Shown here: one piece after another, positions 1-9,137 of the stretch | How the letters are laid out: each line of letters begins with the position of its first letter | Position numbering within the stretch: the first letter of the stretch is position 1 | Origin: Caldanaerobius fijiensis DSM 17918 | GTDB lineage: Bacteria > Bacillota > Thermoanaerobacteria > Thermoanaerobacterales > Caldanaerobiaceae | Assembly: GCF_900129075.1 (NCBI RefSeq) | Contig: NZ_FQVH01000007.1 | Coordinates: forward strand, 4,417-68,416 | Length of the DNA stretch: 64,000 bases | Direction of reading: 5' to 3' | The notes under the pieces: generated by a model | What the model was told of the DNA's origin: nothing | What the model saw: only the letters and a program-made list of their open reading frames with translations | Databases searched by the model: none | Program-made: the position numbers and the translations under genes

Positions 1-392
1 TCAAGTTCGCATATTGCCGCGTTTAACAGCGTTATTGATGATACAAAATTGAGTATATCGCCTTCATCAATATATAACCCATACATATAGTCCCTTATTC
101 TGGTAAAATGATTGTATAACTCTTTAAATGCATGATCGAATGCATTTTGTCCTAATGCTGATCCAAGATAGTTTAATCCATTATTATTTCGCTGATTTTT
201 CTCGAATTGACGCACTACACTATCTTTTTTATCATTAAGGAAGATTGATAAATACAAATTTCTGTTGTTCAACAGTAATTCGATATAAGTATTAATAAGT
301 TGGGTATATAGTTTTTGAATTTTTAGAAGCTCGTCCAATTTAATTCTTGTAGGTTTTCCATACAAAAATACACTTCTTGTATGTTCGCTCAC
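1..392 (-). CDS. Partial gene, possibly TnpB/OrfB-like (5' end only)
   Basis: An open frame of 130 codons runs from a GTG at 392 off the left edge. It has an excellent Shine-Dalgarno (AGGAAGGAGGTGATC) just upstream. The N-terminus reads VSEHTRSVFLYGKPTRIKLD, followed by a helical, Asn/Leu/Tyr-rich segment with phrases such as QKLYTQLINTYIELLL and ALGQNAFDHAFKELYNHF. The feel is that of the N-terminal part of an IS605 OrfB/TnpB-type RNA-guided nuclease, but the RuvC motifs that would prove it lie outside the window. It sits beyond the prfA terminator and is therefore a separate transcription unit. Identity is a guess; the reading frame and start are solid. Confidence 0.5.
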   Translation of the reverse strand, partial: MSEHTRSVFLYGKPTRIKLDELLKIQKLYTQLINTYIELLLNNRNLYLSIFLNDKKDSVVRQFEKNQRNNNGLNYLGSALGQNAFDHAFKELYNHFTRIRDYMYGLYIDEGDILNFVSSITLLNAAICEL

Positions 393-500
393 ATGATCAC
401 CTCCTTCCTGCTTATATTTTAGCACATATTCCCTTTGCCCGCTGAATTCCGGCTTTCATCTCTCTAATGAATTGGAGAGGATTCCCGCCGGTTTCTCCTA

Positions 501-524
501 AAAAGAGGCTTTAAAGCCTCTTTT
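501..524 (-). terminator. prfA terminator
   Basis: A perfect 24-bp palindrome, AAAAGAGGCTTT followed by its complement, overlaps the prfA stop codon. On the minus strand it ends in a short T run, as expected for intrinsic termination of prfA. Confidence 0.75.
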
Positions 525-1614
525 AACTTCTATTTGTTTTTTTAGCATCTTCTTCTGCTGCGACCATCCTCTTCTGATCTTCGGCTATAAGGGCATCGAT
601 TATTTCATCCAGATCTCCATCCAGCACGCTTTGAAGCCGGTATAAAGTGAGGTTTATCCTGTGGTCTGTTACCCTCCCTTGCGGGAAATTATATGTTCGT
701 ATACGCTCGCTCCTGTCCCCGGTGCCCACCATAGACCGCCTCTCCGATGCCAGTTGCTCCTCTTTTTCCCTTCTGGCCATTTCATAAAGCCTTGCTCTTA
801 GCACCTTTAGAGCCTTTTCTTTATTTTTTAGCTGAGATTTTTCATCCTGGCAGGTAACTACCATACCTGTAGGCAAATGAGTAATTCTTACTGCCGAGTC
901 TGTAGTATTAACGCTCTGACCCCCATGTCCCGAGGATCTAAAGACATCAATCCTGATATCATTTGGATTTATCTCTACTTCAACTTCTTCAGCTTCAGGC
1001 AAAACCGCCACAGTAGCCGTGGATGTGTGTATTCTGCCTCCAGCCTCTGTAGTAGGCACCCTCTGTACCCTGTGCACACCGCTTTCATACTTCAACCTGG
1101 AATAGGCGCCTTTGCCTACAACCATAAACGAAATCTCTTTATATCCTCCGATATCTGTCTCATTAGAATTCATCACATCTATTTTCCAACCCTTGGATTC
1201 AGCGTACATGACATACATCCTGTAGAGATCTGCTGCAAACAAAGCAGCTTCTTCGCCACCAGCCCCAGCCCTTATCTCCACGATGACGTTTTTCTCATCA
1301 TTAGGATCTTTTGGCAGCAACAAAAGCTTTAATTCGCTTTCTAACCGTTCTTTGTCGGATTCAAGCTGCTCTATTTCTGATTTTAGCATATTTTTGTAAT
1401 CAATATCATCCGTCTCTTCCAGTAGCTCGTTAGCCGCATTTATATCGTCAACTACCTTTTTATATTCTTCATATTTTAAGGCAATACCTTCTAAATCTGA
1501 GCGCTCTTTTAGAAGCTTTTTATATTTATCCATATCCTGCATGATGTCAGGATCACTTATCATTTTTGTAAGCTCATCGTACCTTTTTTTAATCAATTCC
1601 AATCTATCTAACAT
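523..1614 (-). CDS. prfA: Peptide chain release factor 1
   Basis: RF1 recognises UAA and UAG stop codons and releases the nascent peptide in the cytoplasm. The 363-residue length is normal for the family. The N-terminal helical domain covers about residues 1-105. The codon-reading PxT tripeptide is seen as P187-T188-T189, and the catalytic GGQ loop is at 231-233 within [10 protein letters not shown]. The recognition segment [20 protein letters not shown] distinguishes RF1 from RF2. It is a single gene ending in its own hairpin; the usual partner prmC is not adjacent on the visible side. Confidence 0.97.
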   Translation of the reverse strand: MLDRLELIKKRYDELTKMISDPDIMQDMDKYKKLLKERSDLEGIALKYEEYKKVVDDINAANELLEETDDIDYKNMLKSEIEQLESDKERLESELKLLLLPKDPNDEKNVIVEIRAGAGGEEAALFAADLYRMYVMYAESKGWKIDVMNSNETDIGGYKEISFMVVGKGAYSRLKYESGVHRVQRVPTTEAGGRIHTSTATVAVLPEAEEVEVEINPNDIRIDVFRSSGHGGQSVNTTDSAVRITHLPTGMVVTCQDEKSQLKNKEKALKVLRARLYEMARREKEEQLASERRSMVGTGDRSERIRTYNFPQGRVTDHRINLTLYRLQSVLDGDLDEIIDALIAEDQKRMVAAEEDAKKTNRS

Positions 1615-1735
1615 AGCCTCTTTATACTCCTTATTTATTATATATTTGCACAGGTATTTATTATAACTTATATAATGTCAATATGCAATCCCATTGCCAA
1701 AACCGCAAATCACGATGATCTGAAGAAAATAATAA

Positions 1736-1745
1736 AAAACGTTTT
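1736..1745. promoter_or_regulatory. Possible LacI-type half operator
   Basis: The 10-bp palindrome AAAACGTTTT lies immediately upstream of the promoter of the sugar isomerase gene. LacI/CcpA-family operators have a central CG in an A/T palindrome, so this may be a regulator site. It is short and could be chance. Confidence 0.25.
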
Positions 1746-1754
1746 AGTACATAC

Positions 1755-1783
1755 TTGTGCTCAAAAGATACGAGTAGTATAAT
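1755..1783 (+). promoter_or_regulatory. Sigma-A promoter of sugar isomerase gene
   Basis: TTGTGC (1755-1760) and TATAAT (1778-1783) are separated by exactly 17 bp, about 95 bp ahead of the isomerase start codon. This is a strong match to the vegetative consensus. Confidence 0.7.
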
Positions 1784-1877
1784 AACATGTGATATGGTTT
1801 TCCTGCTGTGATCTTTCTACATGACAGGTAGATTCACCGTAGGAACACATAATCTTTATCATTAAGGGAGGGGTATT

Positions 1878-2678
1878 ATGCCTATGATACCGGTAGCTGT
1901 TCAACTATATTCAGTGAGAGATAAAACAGCCAATGATTTTTTGGGAACTCTTAAAAAAGTAGCAGAAATAGGTTACGCTGGTGTAGAGTTTGCAGGTTTT
2001 GGCGATATAAAAGCCGAGGAATTAAAGGCAGAGCTGGACAAACTGGGCTTAAAAGCCGTCAGCAGCCACGTAGCCATTGAAATGTTAGAAAAGGATTTAG
2101 ATAGCATCATTCAATACCATAAGACCATCGGATGTTCTTACATAGTATGTCCTTTTTCTGCCCCAGATAGGCGAAACACAAAAGAAAAATGTGTAGAATT
2201 CGCAAAAAAGCTGGACGAAATAGGAGCAAAATTGAAAGAGCACGGAATATCATTTGGATATCATAACCACAACTTTGAATTTGAGAAATTTGACGATGAA
2301 TACATCCTGGACATATTCTTTGCTAATAGTTCACCCGAAAACGTGCTCGTCGAACTAGACACCTTCTGGGTAACCGCCGCAGGAGTAGACCCTATAGCCT
2401 ACATTAAAAAATATGGAAAGCGCTGTCGCCTTGTGCACTTAAAAGACATGGCCCCCAATGCCCATGAGATTTTCGAACAGTTCAAAAAAGGCGAAAAGCC
2501 CTCTAATAGCCCCTTTGCTGAAGTTGGCTATGGAACTATGGACATAAAAGCCATCATACAGGCCAGCGAAGAAGTTGGCGCTGATTGGTTCATAGTAGAA
2601 CAAGATATGAGCAACAGGGATACTTTAGAGAGTATAACCATGAGCTATAATTATCTAAAAAGCATAGGTAAAGCATGA
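1878..2678 (+). CDS. Sugar phosphate isomerase/epimerase (xylose isomerase-like TIM barrel)
   Basis: A 266-residue TIM-barrel protein of the AP-endonuclease-2/xylose isomerase-like superfamily, which isomerises or epimerises sugars or inositol derivatives using a divalent metal. Recognisable pieces are the N-terminal VQLYSVRD, GYAGVEFAGFG, the metal-ligand regions VELDTFWV and VHLKDMAP, and the terminal IVEQD. The start follows a GGGAGGGG ribosome site. It is monocistronic, with a strong promoter upstream and a bidirectional hairpin downstream. Substrate cannot be told from sequence; a second member of the family lies at 61753-62562. Confidence 0.85.
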   Translation: MPMIPVAVQLYSVRDKTANDFLGTLKKVAEIGYAGVEFAGFGDIKAEELKAELDKLGLKAVSSHVAIEMLEKDLDSIIQYHKTIGCSYIVCPFSAPDRRNTKEKCVEFAKKLDEIGAKLKEHGISFGYHNHNFEFEKFDDEYILDIFFANSSPENVLVELDTFWVTAAGVDPIAYIKKYGKRCRLVHLKDMAPNAHEIFEQFKKGEKPSNSPFAEVGYGTMDIKAIIQASEEVGADWFIVEQDMSNRDTLESITMSYNYLKSIGKA

Positions 2679-2697
2679 TAATTGCTGCTTTCAAACA

Positions 2698-2736
2698 AAA
2701 AGGCTGTTGAGTGAAAAATCAACAGCCTTTTTTATA
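2698..2736. terminator. Bidirectional terminator between isomerase gene and tatD
   Basis: A stem AAAAGGCTGTTGA / TCAACAGCCTTTTTT with an 8-nt loop is flanked by A and T runs. It suits termination from both the plus-strand isomerase gene and the minus-strand tatD. Confidence 0.85.
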
Positions 2737-2772
2737 AGTTTATAGATCGTCTTTCTTAGATTGCAAAAAATC

Positions 2773-3534
2773 TTATCTTATCTTTGCAAAAACCCTCTTT
2801 ACGTTTTCGTAGACAATTCGCATCACTTCGTCGTATTCCATTCCCTTTATATCTGCAATTTTCTGCACCACATATCTCGTGTAGACAGGTTCATTGCGAG
2901 TGCCCCTGAAGGGCTCTGGCGTCAGATAAGGACAGTCCGTCTCAGTAAGAACGCGCTCTAAAGGTATCTTTTCAATCACTTCCACCGTCTTTTTAGCGTT
3001 TTTAAAAGTCAGCACTCCTCCAATGGATATATACATACCCATATCGATGCATTGTTTTGCCATCTCATAACTTCCTGAAAAGCAATGCATGATACCTGTT
3101 ACTTTCATATGGCTTTTCAATATATCCAGGGTGTCTTTATGGGCATCCCTATCGTGGATGACCACAGGCATTCCGTGCTTATTGGCCAGCTCCAGCTGAT
3201 CTATGAAGGCCTTTTGCTGCAATTTTTTGTCCAGCTCTTCCATATGATAATCAAGGCCTATTTCTCCCACCCCAACAACCCTTGGATGTGAGAGCAATTG
3301 ATCCATTCTTTCCAGCTCTTTCTCGTTCACCTGTGCAGCTTCATAAGGATGCACACCCAATGTGGCATATATAAAATCGTACTTTTCTGCCAGCTCCAGT
3401 GTGGTCGCGATAGAGGGAACATCTGATGCAGAATTAATCACGATCATGTCGTTTTCTCTTATCCTCTCTATCACCTGCTCCCTATCCTGATCATATGCTG
3501 AGTCATCAACATGGGCATGAATATCTACGAGCAT
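2773..3534 (-). CDS. tatD: TatD family metal-dependent hydrolase/DNase
   Basis: TatD proteins are metal-dependent 3'-5' nucleases or hydrolases with an amidohydrolase-like TIM barrel. The 253 residues carry the expected ligands: HAH at 6-8, GEIGLDYH, the VIHDRDAH histidine, MHCFSGS and TDCPYLTPEP. It begins directly next to the metG stop codon, so the two are translationally linked. The same metS-yabD order exists in Bacillus subtilis, so this is the yabD ortholog by context as well. Confidence 0.93.
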   Translation of the reverse strand: MLVDIHAHVDDSAYDQDREQVIERIRENDMIVINSASDVPSIATTLELAEKYDFIYATLGVHPYEAAQVNEKELERMDQLLSHPRVVGVGEIGLDYHMEELDKKLQQKAFIDQLELANKHGMPVVIHDRDAHKDTLDILKSHMKVTGIMHCFSGSYEMAKQCIDMGMYISIGGVLTFKNAKKTVEVIEKIPLERVLTETDCPYLTPEPFRGTRNEPVYTRYVVQKIADIKGMEYDEVMRIVYENVKRVFAKIR

Positions 3535-5493
3535 TTACCTCACCCTGCTCCCCGTGGGAATATCGCCGTCTACCGTCACAAGCACCAGCCTGTCTTTGTC
3601 GTCAGTGGAAGCGGCTAATATCATGCCATAAGAATCAACGCCCTTCAATCTTACAGGTTTTAAATTGGCCACAAGTATCAGATTCTTTCCGATCAACTCT
3701 TCCGGCGTATAATATTGAGCAATACCAGATACCACCTGTCTTACCTCGTCGCCTACCTGCAGCTCCAGCTTGAGCAGTTTATCTGCTCCCTGTATGCGCT
3801 CAGCTTTTAACACCCTGGCAACCCTCAAATCTAACTTTGCAAAATCATCGATGGTTATATAATCGATCTTATCGGATTTTGCTTCTGCCTCATTTTTCTT
3901 TTCATCCTCAACTATCACCTTTTTACCCTCTTTACTTGACGCCTCCTGTTGTTTCTCTTCGGCCTTTTCTTCTATCCTAGGGAATAAGATTTCACCCCTG
4001 TGGACAACGGTGCCCTGTGGCAACGCTCCCCATGTCTTCAGGCTATCCCATGTAGTCAATTCAGGACTTACACCCAGCTGAGCATATATCTTGGGTGATG
4101 TATCAGGCATATACGGTGTCAACAACACGCCTATATATCTGATGGACTCAGCTAGATTATAAAGCACTGTAGCAAGCCTTCCCTTTTGAGCCGGATCTTT
4201 GGCGAGCACCCACGGCATAGTCTCATCGATGTACTTATTGCACCTGTCTACCAGCTTAAATATCTCTATAAGGGCATTGCTTATCTGCAGTGAATCCATG
4301 TACTTTTCTACCAGTGCAGGCAGGTTAACAGCCATCTCCTTTAGTTCATTATCGATATCTTCCTCCTGCGCCGGCGCCGGCACCCTGCCATCGAAATACT
4401 TCTCTATCATCGTAACCGTTCTGCTGACCAGATTGCCCAGATCGTTGGCCAGGTCAGAGTTTATTCTTTTTACCAAAGCCTCATTGGTGTAGGTTCCATC
4501 AGAGCCAAAAGGTATCTCTCTTAAAAGGTAATACCTTACTGCGTCCACACCGTATTTCTCTACCAGTACCCATGGATCTACCACATTACCTTTAGATTTG
4601 GACATCTTGCCACCTTCTAACACCAGCCATCCGTGGCCAAAAACCTTCTTAGGCAGTGGCTCTCCTAAAGCCATGAGCATGGCAGGCCATATAATAGTAT
4701 GAAACCTCACGATCTCCTTTCCTACCAGATGCACATCGGCAGGCCAAAACTTCCTGTAAGCATCATCGTGATCCGTAGAGTAGCCTAATGCGGTAATATA
4801 ATTGCTCAAAGCATCAATCCATACGTAAATCACATGCTTTGGATCAAAAGGCACAGGAATGCCCCAATCAAATGAAGTTCTAGAAACACATAGATCCTCA
4901 AGCCCCGACTTTATAAAACTCACCATCTCATTTAGCCTGGATTCTGGCTGTATAAAGTCAGGGTGCTCCCTGTAATACTCTAGCAGTTTATCACCGTATT
5001 TGGACAACCTGAAAAAGTAGCTTTCTTCTTTTACCAGCTCCACCTCTCTGCCGCAATCAGGACACTTGCCATCCACCAGCTGCCTCTCCGTCCAGAAAGA
5101 TTCGCATGGGGTACAATACCAGCCGGTGTATTCGCTCTTGTATATATCCCCTTTTTCATACAGGCGCGTAAATATATTCTGGACAATGGAGATATGTTGA
5201 GGATCTGTCGTCCTTATAAACTGATCGTAGCTGACATTGAGCAGCTTCCACAGATCCTTTATCCATGTCACTATGCCGTCCACATATTCTTTTGGTGAAA
5301 CGCCTTTTTCTCTGGCTATCCTCTGAATCTTCTGGCCGTGTTCGTCAGTTCCCGTTAAAAACCAGACATCATAACCTGTCAACCTCTTAAACCTGGCCAG
5401 CGCATCTGCTGCCACCGTCGTATAGGAATGTCCTATATGCAGCTTATCGCTGGGATAGTATATAGGCGTAGTGATGTAATACGTCTTTGCCAT
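3535..5493 (-). CDS. metG: Methionyl-tRNA synthetase with C-terminal tRNA-binding domain
   Basis: Charges tRNA-Met in the cytoplasm. At 652 residues it is the long form. The class I HIGH signature is at 19-22 (KLHIGHSY), the zinc knuckle is CTPCES...CPDC near 130-150, and KMSKS lies near residue 296-300. After the anticodon-binding helices comes a very acidic/basic low-complexity linker (about 510-545, rich in K and E). It is followed by an EMAPII/Trbp111-type OB fold starting ITIDDFAKLDLRVARVL, which dimerises and binds tRNA. Expression is controlled by the T-box leader upstream. It is co-transcribed with tatD. Confidence 0.97.
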   Translation of the reverse strand: MAKTYYITTPIYYPSDKLHIGHSYTTVAADALARFKRLTGYDVWFLTGTDEHGQKIQRIAREKGVSPKEYVDGIVTWIKDLWKLLNVSYDQFIRTTDPQHISIVQNIFTRLYEKGDIYKSEYTGWYCTPCESFWTERQLVDGKCPDCGREVELVKEESYFFRLSKYGDKLLEYYREHPDFIQPESRLNEMVSFIKSGLEDLCVSRTSFDWGIPVPFDPKHVIYVWIDALSNYITALGYSTDHDDAYRKFWPADVHLVGKEIVRFHTIIWPAMLMALGEPLPKKVFGHGWLVLEGGKMSKSKGNVVDPWVLVEKYGVDAVRYYLLREIPFGSDGTYTNEALVKRINSDLANDLGNLVSRTVTMIEKYFDGRVPAPAQEEDIDNELKEMAVNLPALVEKYMDSLQISNALIEIFKLVDRCNKYIDETMPWVLAKDPAQKGRLATVLYNLAESIRYIGVLLTPYMPDTSPKIYAQLGVSPELTTWDSLKTWGALPQGTVVHRGEILFPRIEEKAEEKQQEASSKEGKKVIVEDEKKNEAEAKSDKIDYITIDDFAKLDLRVARVLKAERIQGADKLLKLELQVGDEVRQVVSGIAQYYTPEELIGKNLILVANLKPVRLKGVDSYGMILAASTDDKDRLVLVTVDGDIPTGSRVR

Positions 5494-5519
5494 TTTTATA
5501 CCTCCTATAGCAATAATTT

Positions 5520-5807
5520 GGTAAATAAAAAGGCCCCCACCCCATCACAGGGGCGAGAGCTCTCGCGGTACCACCCTATTTCGCCTTACGGCCTCATTAC
5601 AGACGACATGATAATCGCCCTGCACTATAACGCGTGCTCGCGTCTGCGCCTAAATACCTCCATAATCGGTAATTCGGCACAGCAACTCAGGGACCATCTT
5701 CAGGTGTTATTATCCGCACCGGCTTTCACCCGCCCCGGCTCTCTTAAGCGGTTTTAGACCCTACTCTTCCCATCATCGCCACTTTATAAATATAATTTTC
5801 CACTGTA
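5520..5807 (-). promoter_or_regulatory. T-box leader, methionine-specific, for metG
   Basis: The T-box sequence AGGGTGGTACCGCG is present on the minus strand at 5562-5575. It is followed by a GC-rich terminator hairpin (GAGAGCTCTCGCCCC...GGGGTGGGGGCC then T run) just before metG. Upstream are the Stem I landmarks, including AGAGAGCCGGGGCGG. The specifier loop context GAAGATGGTCCC has an ATG codon at 5697-5695, matching the downstream methionyl-tRNA synthetase. Uncharged tRNA-Met would bind the leader and permit read-through. Confidence 0.93.
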
Positions 5808-5813
5808 TCATCA

Positions 5814-5842
5814 ATAATATACTATAATATGGATTTTGTCAA
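5814..5842 (-). promoter_or_regulatory. Promoter of metG T-box transcript
   Basis: A consensus TTGACA (5842-5837) is followed 17 bp later by TATTAT (5819-5814), placing the transcript start near 5807, at the 5' boundary of the T-box leader. Confidence 0.75.
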
Positions 5843-5864
5843 TAGAGGTATTCTTTTAATTGCA

Positions 5865-6060
5865 ATTCGTAATTTGCAATATTTACAAATAGGTTGCTTC
5901 CAAAAAAATTCAATAGCATCGGCAAGTGACTTTAAGGGGATGAGCTACGTAAGTCTTTCACAAAGTCACTTGCCTTAGAGGCATTCCTTTAGAGTCAGTG
6001 AATTTTTTCTCCAGCAACCTATTTTGTATCTAAATAATTTTGTGACATTCAAATTACAAA
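5865..6060. mobile_element. MITE-like palindromic element, long copy
   Basis: A non-coding element of about 196 bp. Its ends are inverted: ATTCGTAATTTG at the left and a near copy at the right. A second inverted pair starts AGGTTGCT (5891-5898 and 6013-6020) and continues into A-rich/T-rich ATTCA arms. A perfect 13-bp inner stem, GGCAAGTGACTTT, lies at 5921-5933 and 5962-5974. A deleted relative of the same element is at 55537-55615. No transposase is encoded, so it would have moved in trans, or it may be a structured RNA. Confidence 0.6.
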
Positions 6061-6180
6061 CTGCAGTCCCTTAAGTTGAAGTCAATATAAAATGGCATTT
6101 CTGTCATACCTCTGTGATTGGCTAATTTATGACTCTTTTACACATAATAAACACAAATGCGGTTAAAAGGAGATGTTATA

Positions 6181-7545
6181 ATGATTCCACTTACACCGAG
6201 TCACTATATATTCATTTTAACAATAATAGCCATATTAATAGCCATGTTGTTCAGAAAAGACATATTGATCCCTTGCCTTATAGGCATTTTTCTCATAGGT
6301 CTTGCTGCTACCGGAAATGTGGTAAAGGCCGTGCAAACCATATACAGAAGCCTTATCATATCCGGCGAACAACTCTGGAGCATAATCCTCATCATAGCAT
6401 TGGTCATATCCATGGCTGAAGCCATAAGGGATATAGGTGCTGACTACATCATGATAAAGCCTATACTGAAATACTTTAAAAAGCCCCTGGTTTCCTATTT
6501 GCTGCTTGGTCTCTTTACCATGGTCGTTTCACTATTTTTATGGGCATCTCCTGCCCTCGGTTTACTTTCAGCGATGGTCGTACCTGTAGCTCTAAAAACA
6601 GGTCTATCCAGAATGAGCACAGCTATGGCTATAAATATCTTTGGCTTTGGCATTGCCATGTCAGGAGACTTCTTCATCCAGGGAGCGCCTTCCATAACAG
6701 CCACTTCAGCAGGATTGCCAGTCACGACCTTTATAAAAAATAGTTTCTTGTTGTGGCTTACCATGTCTACTGTCACAGCTCTATCATCTTTTGTATACAT
6801 CTGGATTCTGTGGAAAAAAGGTAAAACCCACGAAGCCCACGATGAAAGCCTGGATGAAAATGACGCCAGAATAGGAAAAGGAAGTCGATTTATAGCTATA
6901 TTTACTCCTATAGCGTTTTTTATTGATATAGCACTTATGGTATTGCTAAATCTTAAAGGTCAGGCTTCTGAATTACTGATAGGCGGCACAACAGTTATAA
7001 TTATGATTCTGGCTCTTATCATCAGGTACGAGTGGCAGGCCTTCTCAAAAATAACAGATTACATAAAAGAGGGGTTTACATCAAGTATAAAGATATTTGC
7101 ACCTGTGATAGTCATAACGGGTTTTTTTCTGCTCGGCAATCAGGATACGTCCAGGGAAATACTGGGTAAAAATGCTCATGGTTTCCTGATGGATCTGAGC
7201 AAAAATCTCTCTTACATAATACCATTAAACAAATACACTGCTGCCCTGATACAAATCATCATAGGCGCCTTTACAGGATTGTCAGGTTCAGGTTTTGCCG
7301 GCCTTCCACTGGTAGGAGCCCTGGCCCGGACATTCCACGATATATCCCATGCCAATATCAGTATACTGGCTTTTATAGGCCAGCTGTCCTCTATATGGGT
7401 AGGTACCGGTACTTTGGTACCTTGGAGTGTTATTCCTGTTTCAGGGTTGTTAAAGGTAGATCCCTTTGAACTGGTAAAAAACAACCTGATACCTGTCCTG
7501 ATCGGGTTTATAGCTACTTTTCTCGTGGCTTTACTGCTGGTATAA
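6181..7545 (+). CDS. Multi-spanning membrane permease, probable ion/organic-anion transporter
   Basis: A 454-residue integral membrane protein with about 11-12 hydrophobic helices. The start at 6181 follows AAAAGGAGA; an in-frame ATG upstream lacks a ribosome site. Two similar halves, each with a helix-loop rich in small residues (FGFGIAMSGDFFIQGAPSI and FTGLSGSGFAGLPL), resemble the paired re-entrant hairpins of the ion transporter superfamily (CitMHS, GntP, arsenite and dicarboxylate carriers). A charged cytoplasmic loop lies at about 220-240. I cannot name the substrate. It precedes trmN6 by 16 bp and may be co-transcribed. Confidence 0.65.
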   Translation: MIPLTPSHYIFILTIIAILIAMLFRKDILIPCLIGIFLIGLAATGNVVKAVQTIYRSLIISGEQLWSIILIIALVISMAEAIRDIGADYIMIKPILKYFKKPLVSYLLLGLFTMVVSLFLWASPALGLLSAMVVPVALKTGLSRMSTAMAINIFGFGIAMSGDFFIQGAPSITATSAGLPVTTFIKNSFLLWLTMSTVTALSSFVYIWILWKKGKTHEAHDESLDENDARIGKGSRFIAIFTPIAFFIDIALMVLLNLKGQASELLIGGTTVIIMILALIIRYEWQAFSKITDYIKEGFTSSIKIFAPVIVITGFFLLGNQDTSREILGKNAHGFLMDLSKNLSYIIPLNKYTAALIQIIIGAFTGLSGSGFAGLPLVGALARTFHDISHANISILAFIGQLSSIWVGTGTLVPWSVIPVSGLLKVDPFELVKNNLIPVLIGFIATFLVALLLV

Positions 7546-7561
7546 TATTTAGGGTGATTAT

Positions 7562-8287
7562 ATGAGCGAATGTGAAATAATTGATGATATAGGTTATGGA
7601 CTGAAAATAATACAGCGACAAAAAGGATTCAAATTTGGCATAGATGCTGTCCTGCTATCACATTTTACTACAGTAAAAAAGCAAGATAAAATCGTAGATT
7701 TAGGTACAGGATCGGGAATTATACCACTATTGTTGTACGGCATACACCATGGTGACATAACCATAACAGGGATAGAAATCCAGAAAGTTTATGCCGAGAT
7801 GGCTCAAAGGAGTGTAAAACTCAATGGGCTGGAAGGACACATCAGGATTATAAACGCTGATTTAAAAGAAGCTCCCGATATGCTGGGCTGTGAAAACTTC
7901 GATGTGGTGGTCACAAATCCACCCTACAGAAAAGCCAGCGTAGGCAAAGTAAGCCCCTCAGATGAGCGTGCTATTGCAAGACACGAATTATTATGCTCCC
8001 TGGAGGATGTCATAAAAGCCTCAGCCAGACTTTTAAAATACAGTGGCAGATTTGCCATGGTCCACCTCCCGGAGCGGCTACCAGAAATAATATTCTTACT
8101 AAAAAAGTACAGGCTGGAACCCAAGCGGTTAAGGCTCGTCTATCCTTATAGCCAATCGCCCCCAAATCTTCTGCTCATAGAATGTGTAAAAGGCGGTAAA
8201 CCCCAGTTGAATATATTGCCCCCATTGATAGTATATCGCGATGACGGCCATTATACCGATGAAATCTTGAATATATATAAAGAATAG
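7562..8287 (+). CDS. trmN6: tRNA1(Val) adenine(37)-N6-methyltransferase family protein
   Basis: A class I SAM-dependent methyltransferase of the TrmN6/YabB family, expected to methylate A37 or a nearby adenine in a tRNA. Its 241 residues show SAM motif I (DLGTGSGIIPLLL, about 47-59), the acidic SAM-ribose residue in GIEIQ, and the amino-methylating motif NPPY in VVTNPPYRK near 119-127. It lies 17 bp upstream of rsmI, as yabB lies near yabC in Bacillus. Here the pair is on the plus strand, opposite to the rest of the conserved block. Confidence 0.9.
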   Translation: MSECEIIDDIGYGLKIIQRQKGFKFGIDAVLLSHFTTVKKQDKIVDLGTGSGIIPLLLYGIHHGDITITGIEIQKVYAEMAQRSVKLNGLEGHIRIINADLKEAPDMLGCENFDVVVTNPPYRKASVGKVSPSDERAIARHELLCSLEDVIKASARLLKYSGRFAMVHLPERLPEIIFLLKKYRLEPKRLRLVYPYSQSPPNLLLIECVKGGKPQLNILPPLIVYRDDGHYTDEILNIYKE

Positions 8288-8304
8288 AAAGAGGAGATGA
8301 TACA

Positions 8305-9135
8305 ATGTCAGATTATGGCATACTTTATCTTTGCCCAACGCCCATAGGAAACCTTGAGGATATAACAATAAGGGCGCTAAACATCCTGAAAAACGTCGAC
8401 ATAATTGCAGCAGAGGATACCAGGCACACCATCAAACTTCTCAATCACTACAACATATCAAAACCCCTTATAAGCTATCATGAGCACAATGAAAAGACTA
8501 GAACAGATGATATCATTCAAGCCCTCAAAAGTAAAAAATCTGTAGCCCTGGTATCAGATGCCGGTATGCCCCTGATATCAGATCCAGGTCAGGAATTGGT
8601 AAACCGTGCAATTAATGAAGGTATCAAAGTAGTTCCTCTTCCTGGCCCTTCAGCCGCTTTCACTGCTCTCATAGCCTCAGGAATGTCTACAGAACGCTTC
8701 TGCTTTGAAGGTTTTTTACCTGAAAATAAAAAAGAGCGCAGAAAAAAACTGGATGAAATAAAATCAGAAAAGCGTACGATAATACTATACGAATCCCCCC
8801 ATCACCTCGTAAAAACCCTGCAGGACCTTTTAAACTCCCTTGGTAACAGAAAAATTACCATAGCCCGGGAACTGACTAAGGTCCACGAAGAGTTTTTCCG
8901 TTCTACATTAGAAGATGCCATACAGCACTTCAGCGGCGAGGTGAAAGGAGAATTCGTCTTGATTCTTGATGGAAATCATGAATCAGCTGAAGAAAAATGG
9001 AATAATTTATCCATCAAAGATCATATAAATTTCTATGTGTCATCCGGTATGTCTAAAATGGATGCGATAAAAAATGTCGCCAGAGACAGAAATATGCCCA
9101 AAAGTGAAGTCTACAGATACGCTATCGACAAATAA
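8305..9135 (+). CDS. rsmI: 16S rRNA (cytidine(1402)-2'-O)-methyltransferase
   Basis: RsmI methylates the 2'-hydroxyl of C1402 in the ribosomal P site. The 276-residue protein has the tetrapyrrole-methylase fold with the diagnostic N-terminus LCPTPIGNLEDIT, then AAEDTRHT, VSDAGMPLISDPG, PLPGPSA and ARELTKVHEE. The start follows GAAAGAGGAG. It ends only 2 bp from the convergent abrB stop codon, with no terminator between them, so the two transcripts probably overlap at their ends. Confidence 0.96.
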   Translation: MSDYGILYLCPTPIGNLEDITIRALNILKNVDIIAAEDTRHTIKLLNHYNISKPLISYHEHNEKTRTDDIIQALKSKKSVALVSDAGMPLISDPGQELVNRAINEGIKVVPLPGPSAAFTALIASGMSTERFCFEGFLPENKKERRKKLDEIKSEKRTIILYESPHHLVKTLQDLLNSLGNRKITIARELTKVHEEFFRSTLEDAIQHFSGEVKGEFVLILDGNHESAEEKWNNLSIKDHINFYVSSGMSKMDAIKNVARDRNMPKSEVYRYAIDK

Positions 9136-9137
9136 TA

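Noticed and set aside
877-1332. Long plus-strand frame inside prfA
   Set aside because: Antisense shadow of a fully supported release factor gene.
5428-5757. Open frame on the plus strand over the metG leader
   Set aside because: It lies antisense to the T-box structure, which explains the sequence fully.
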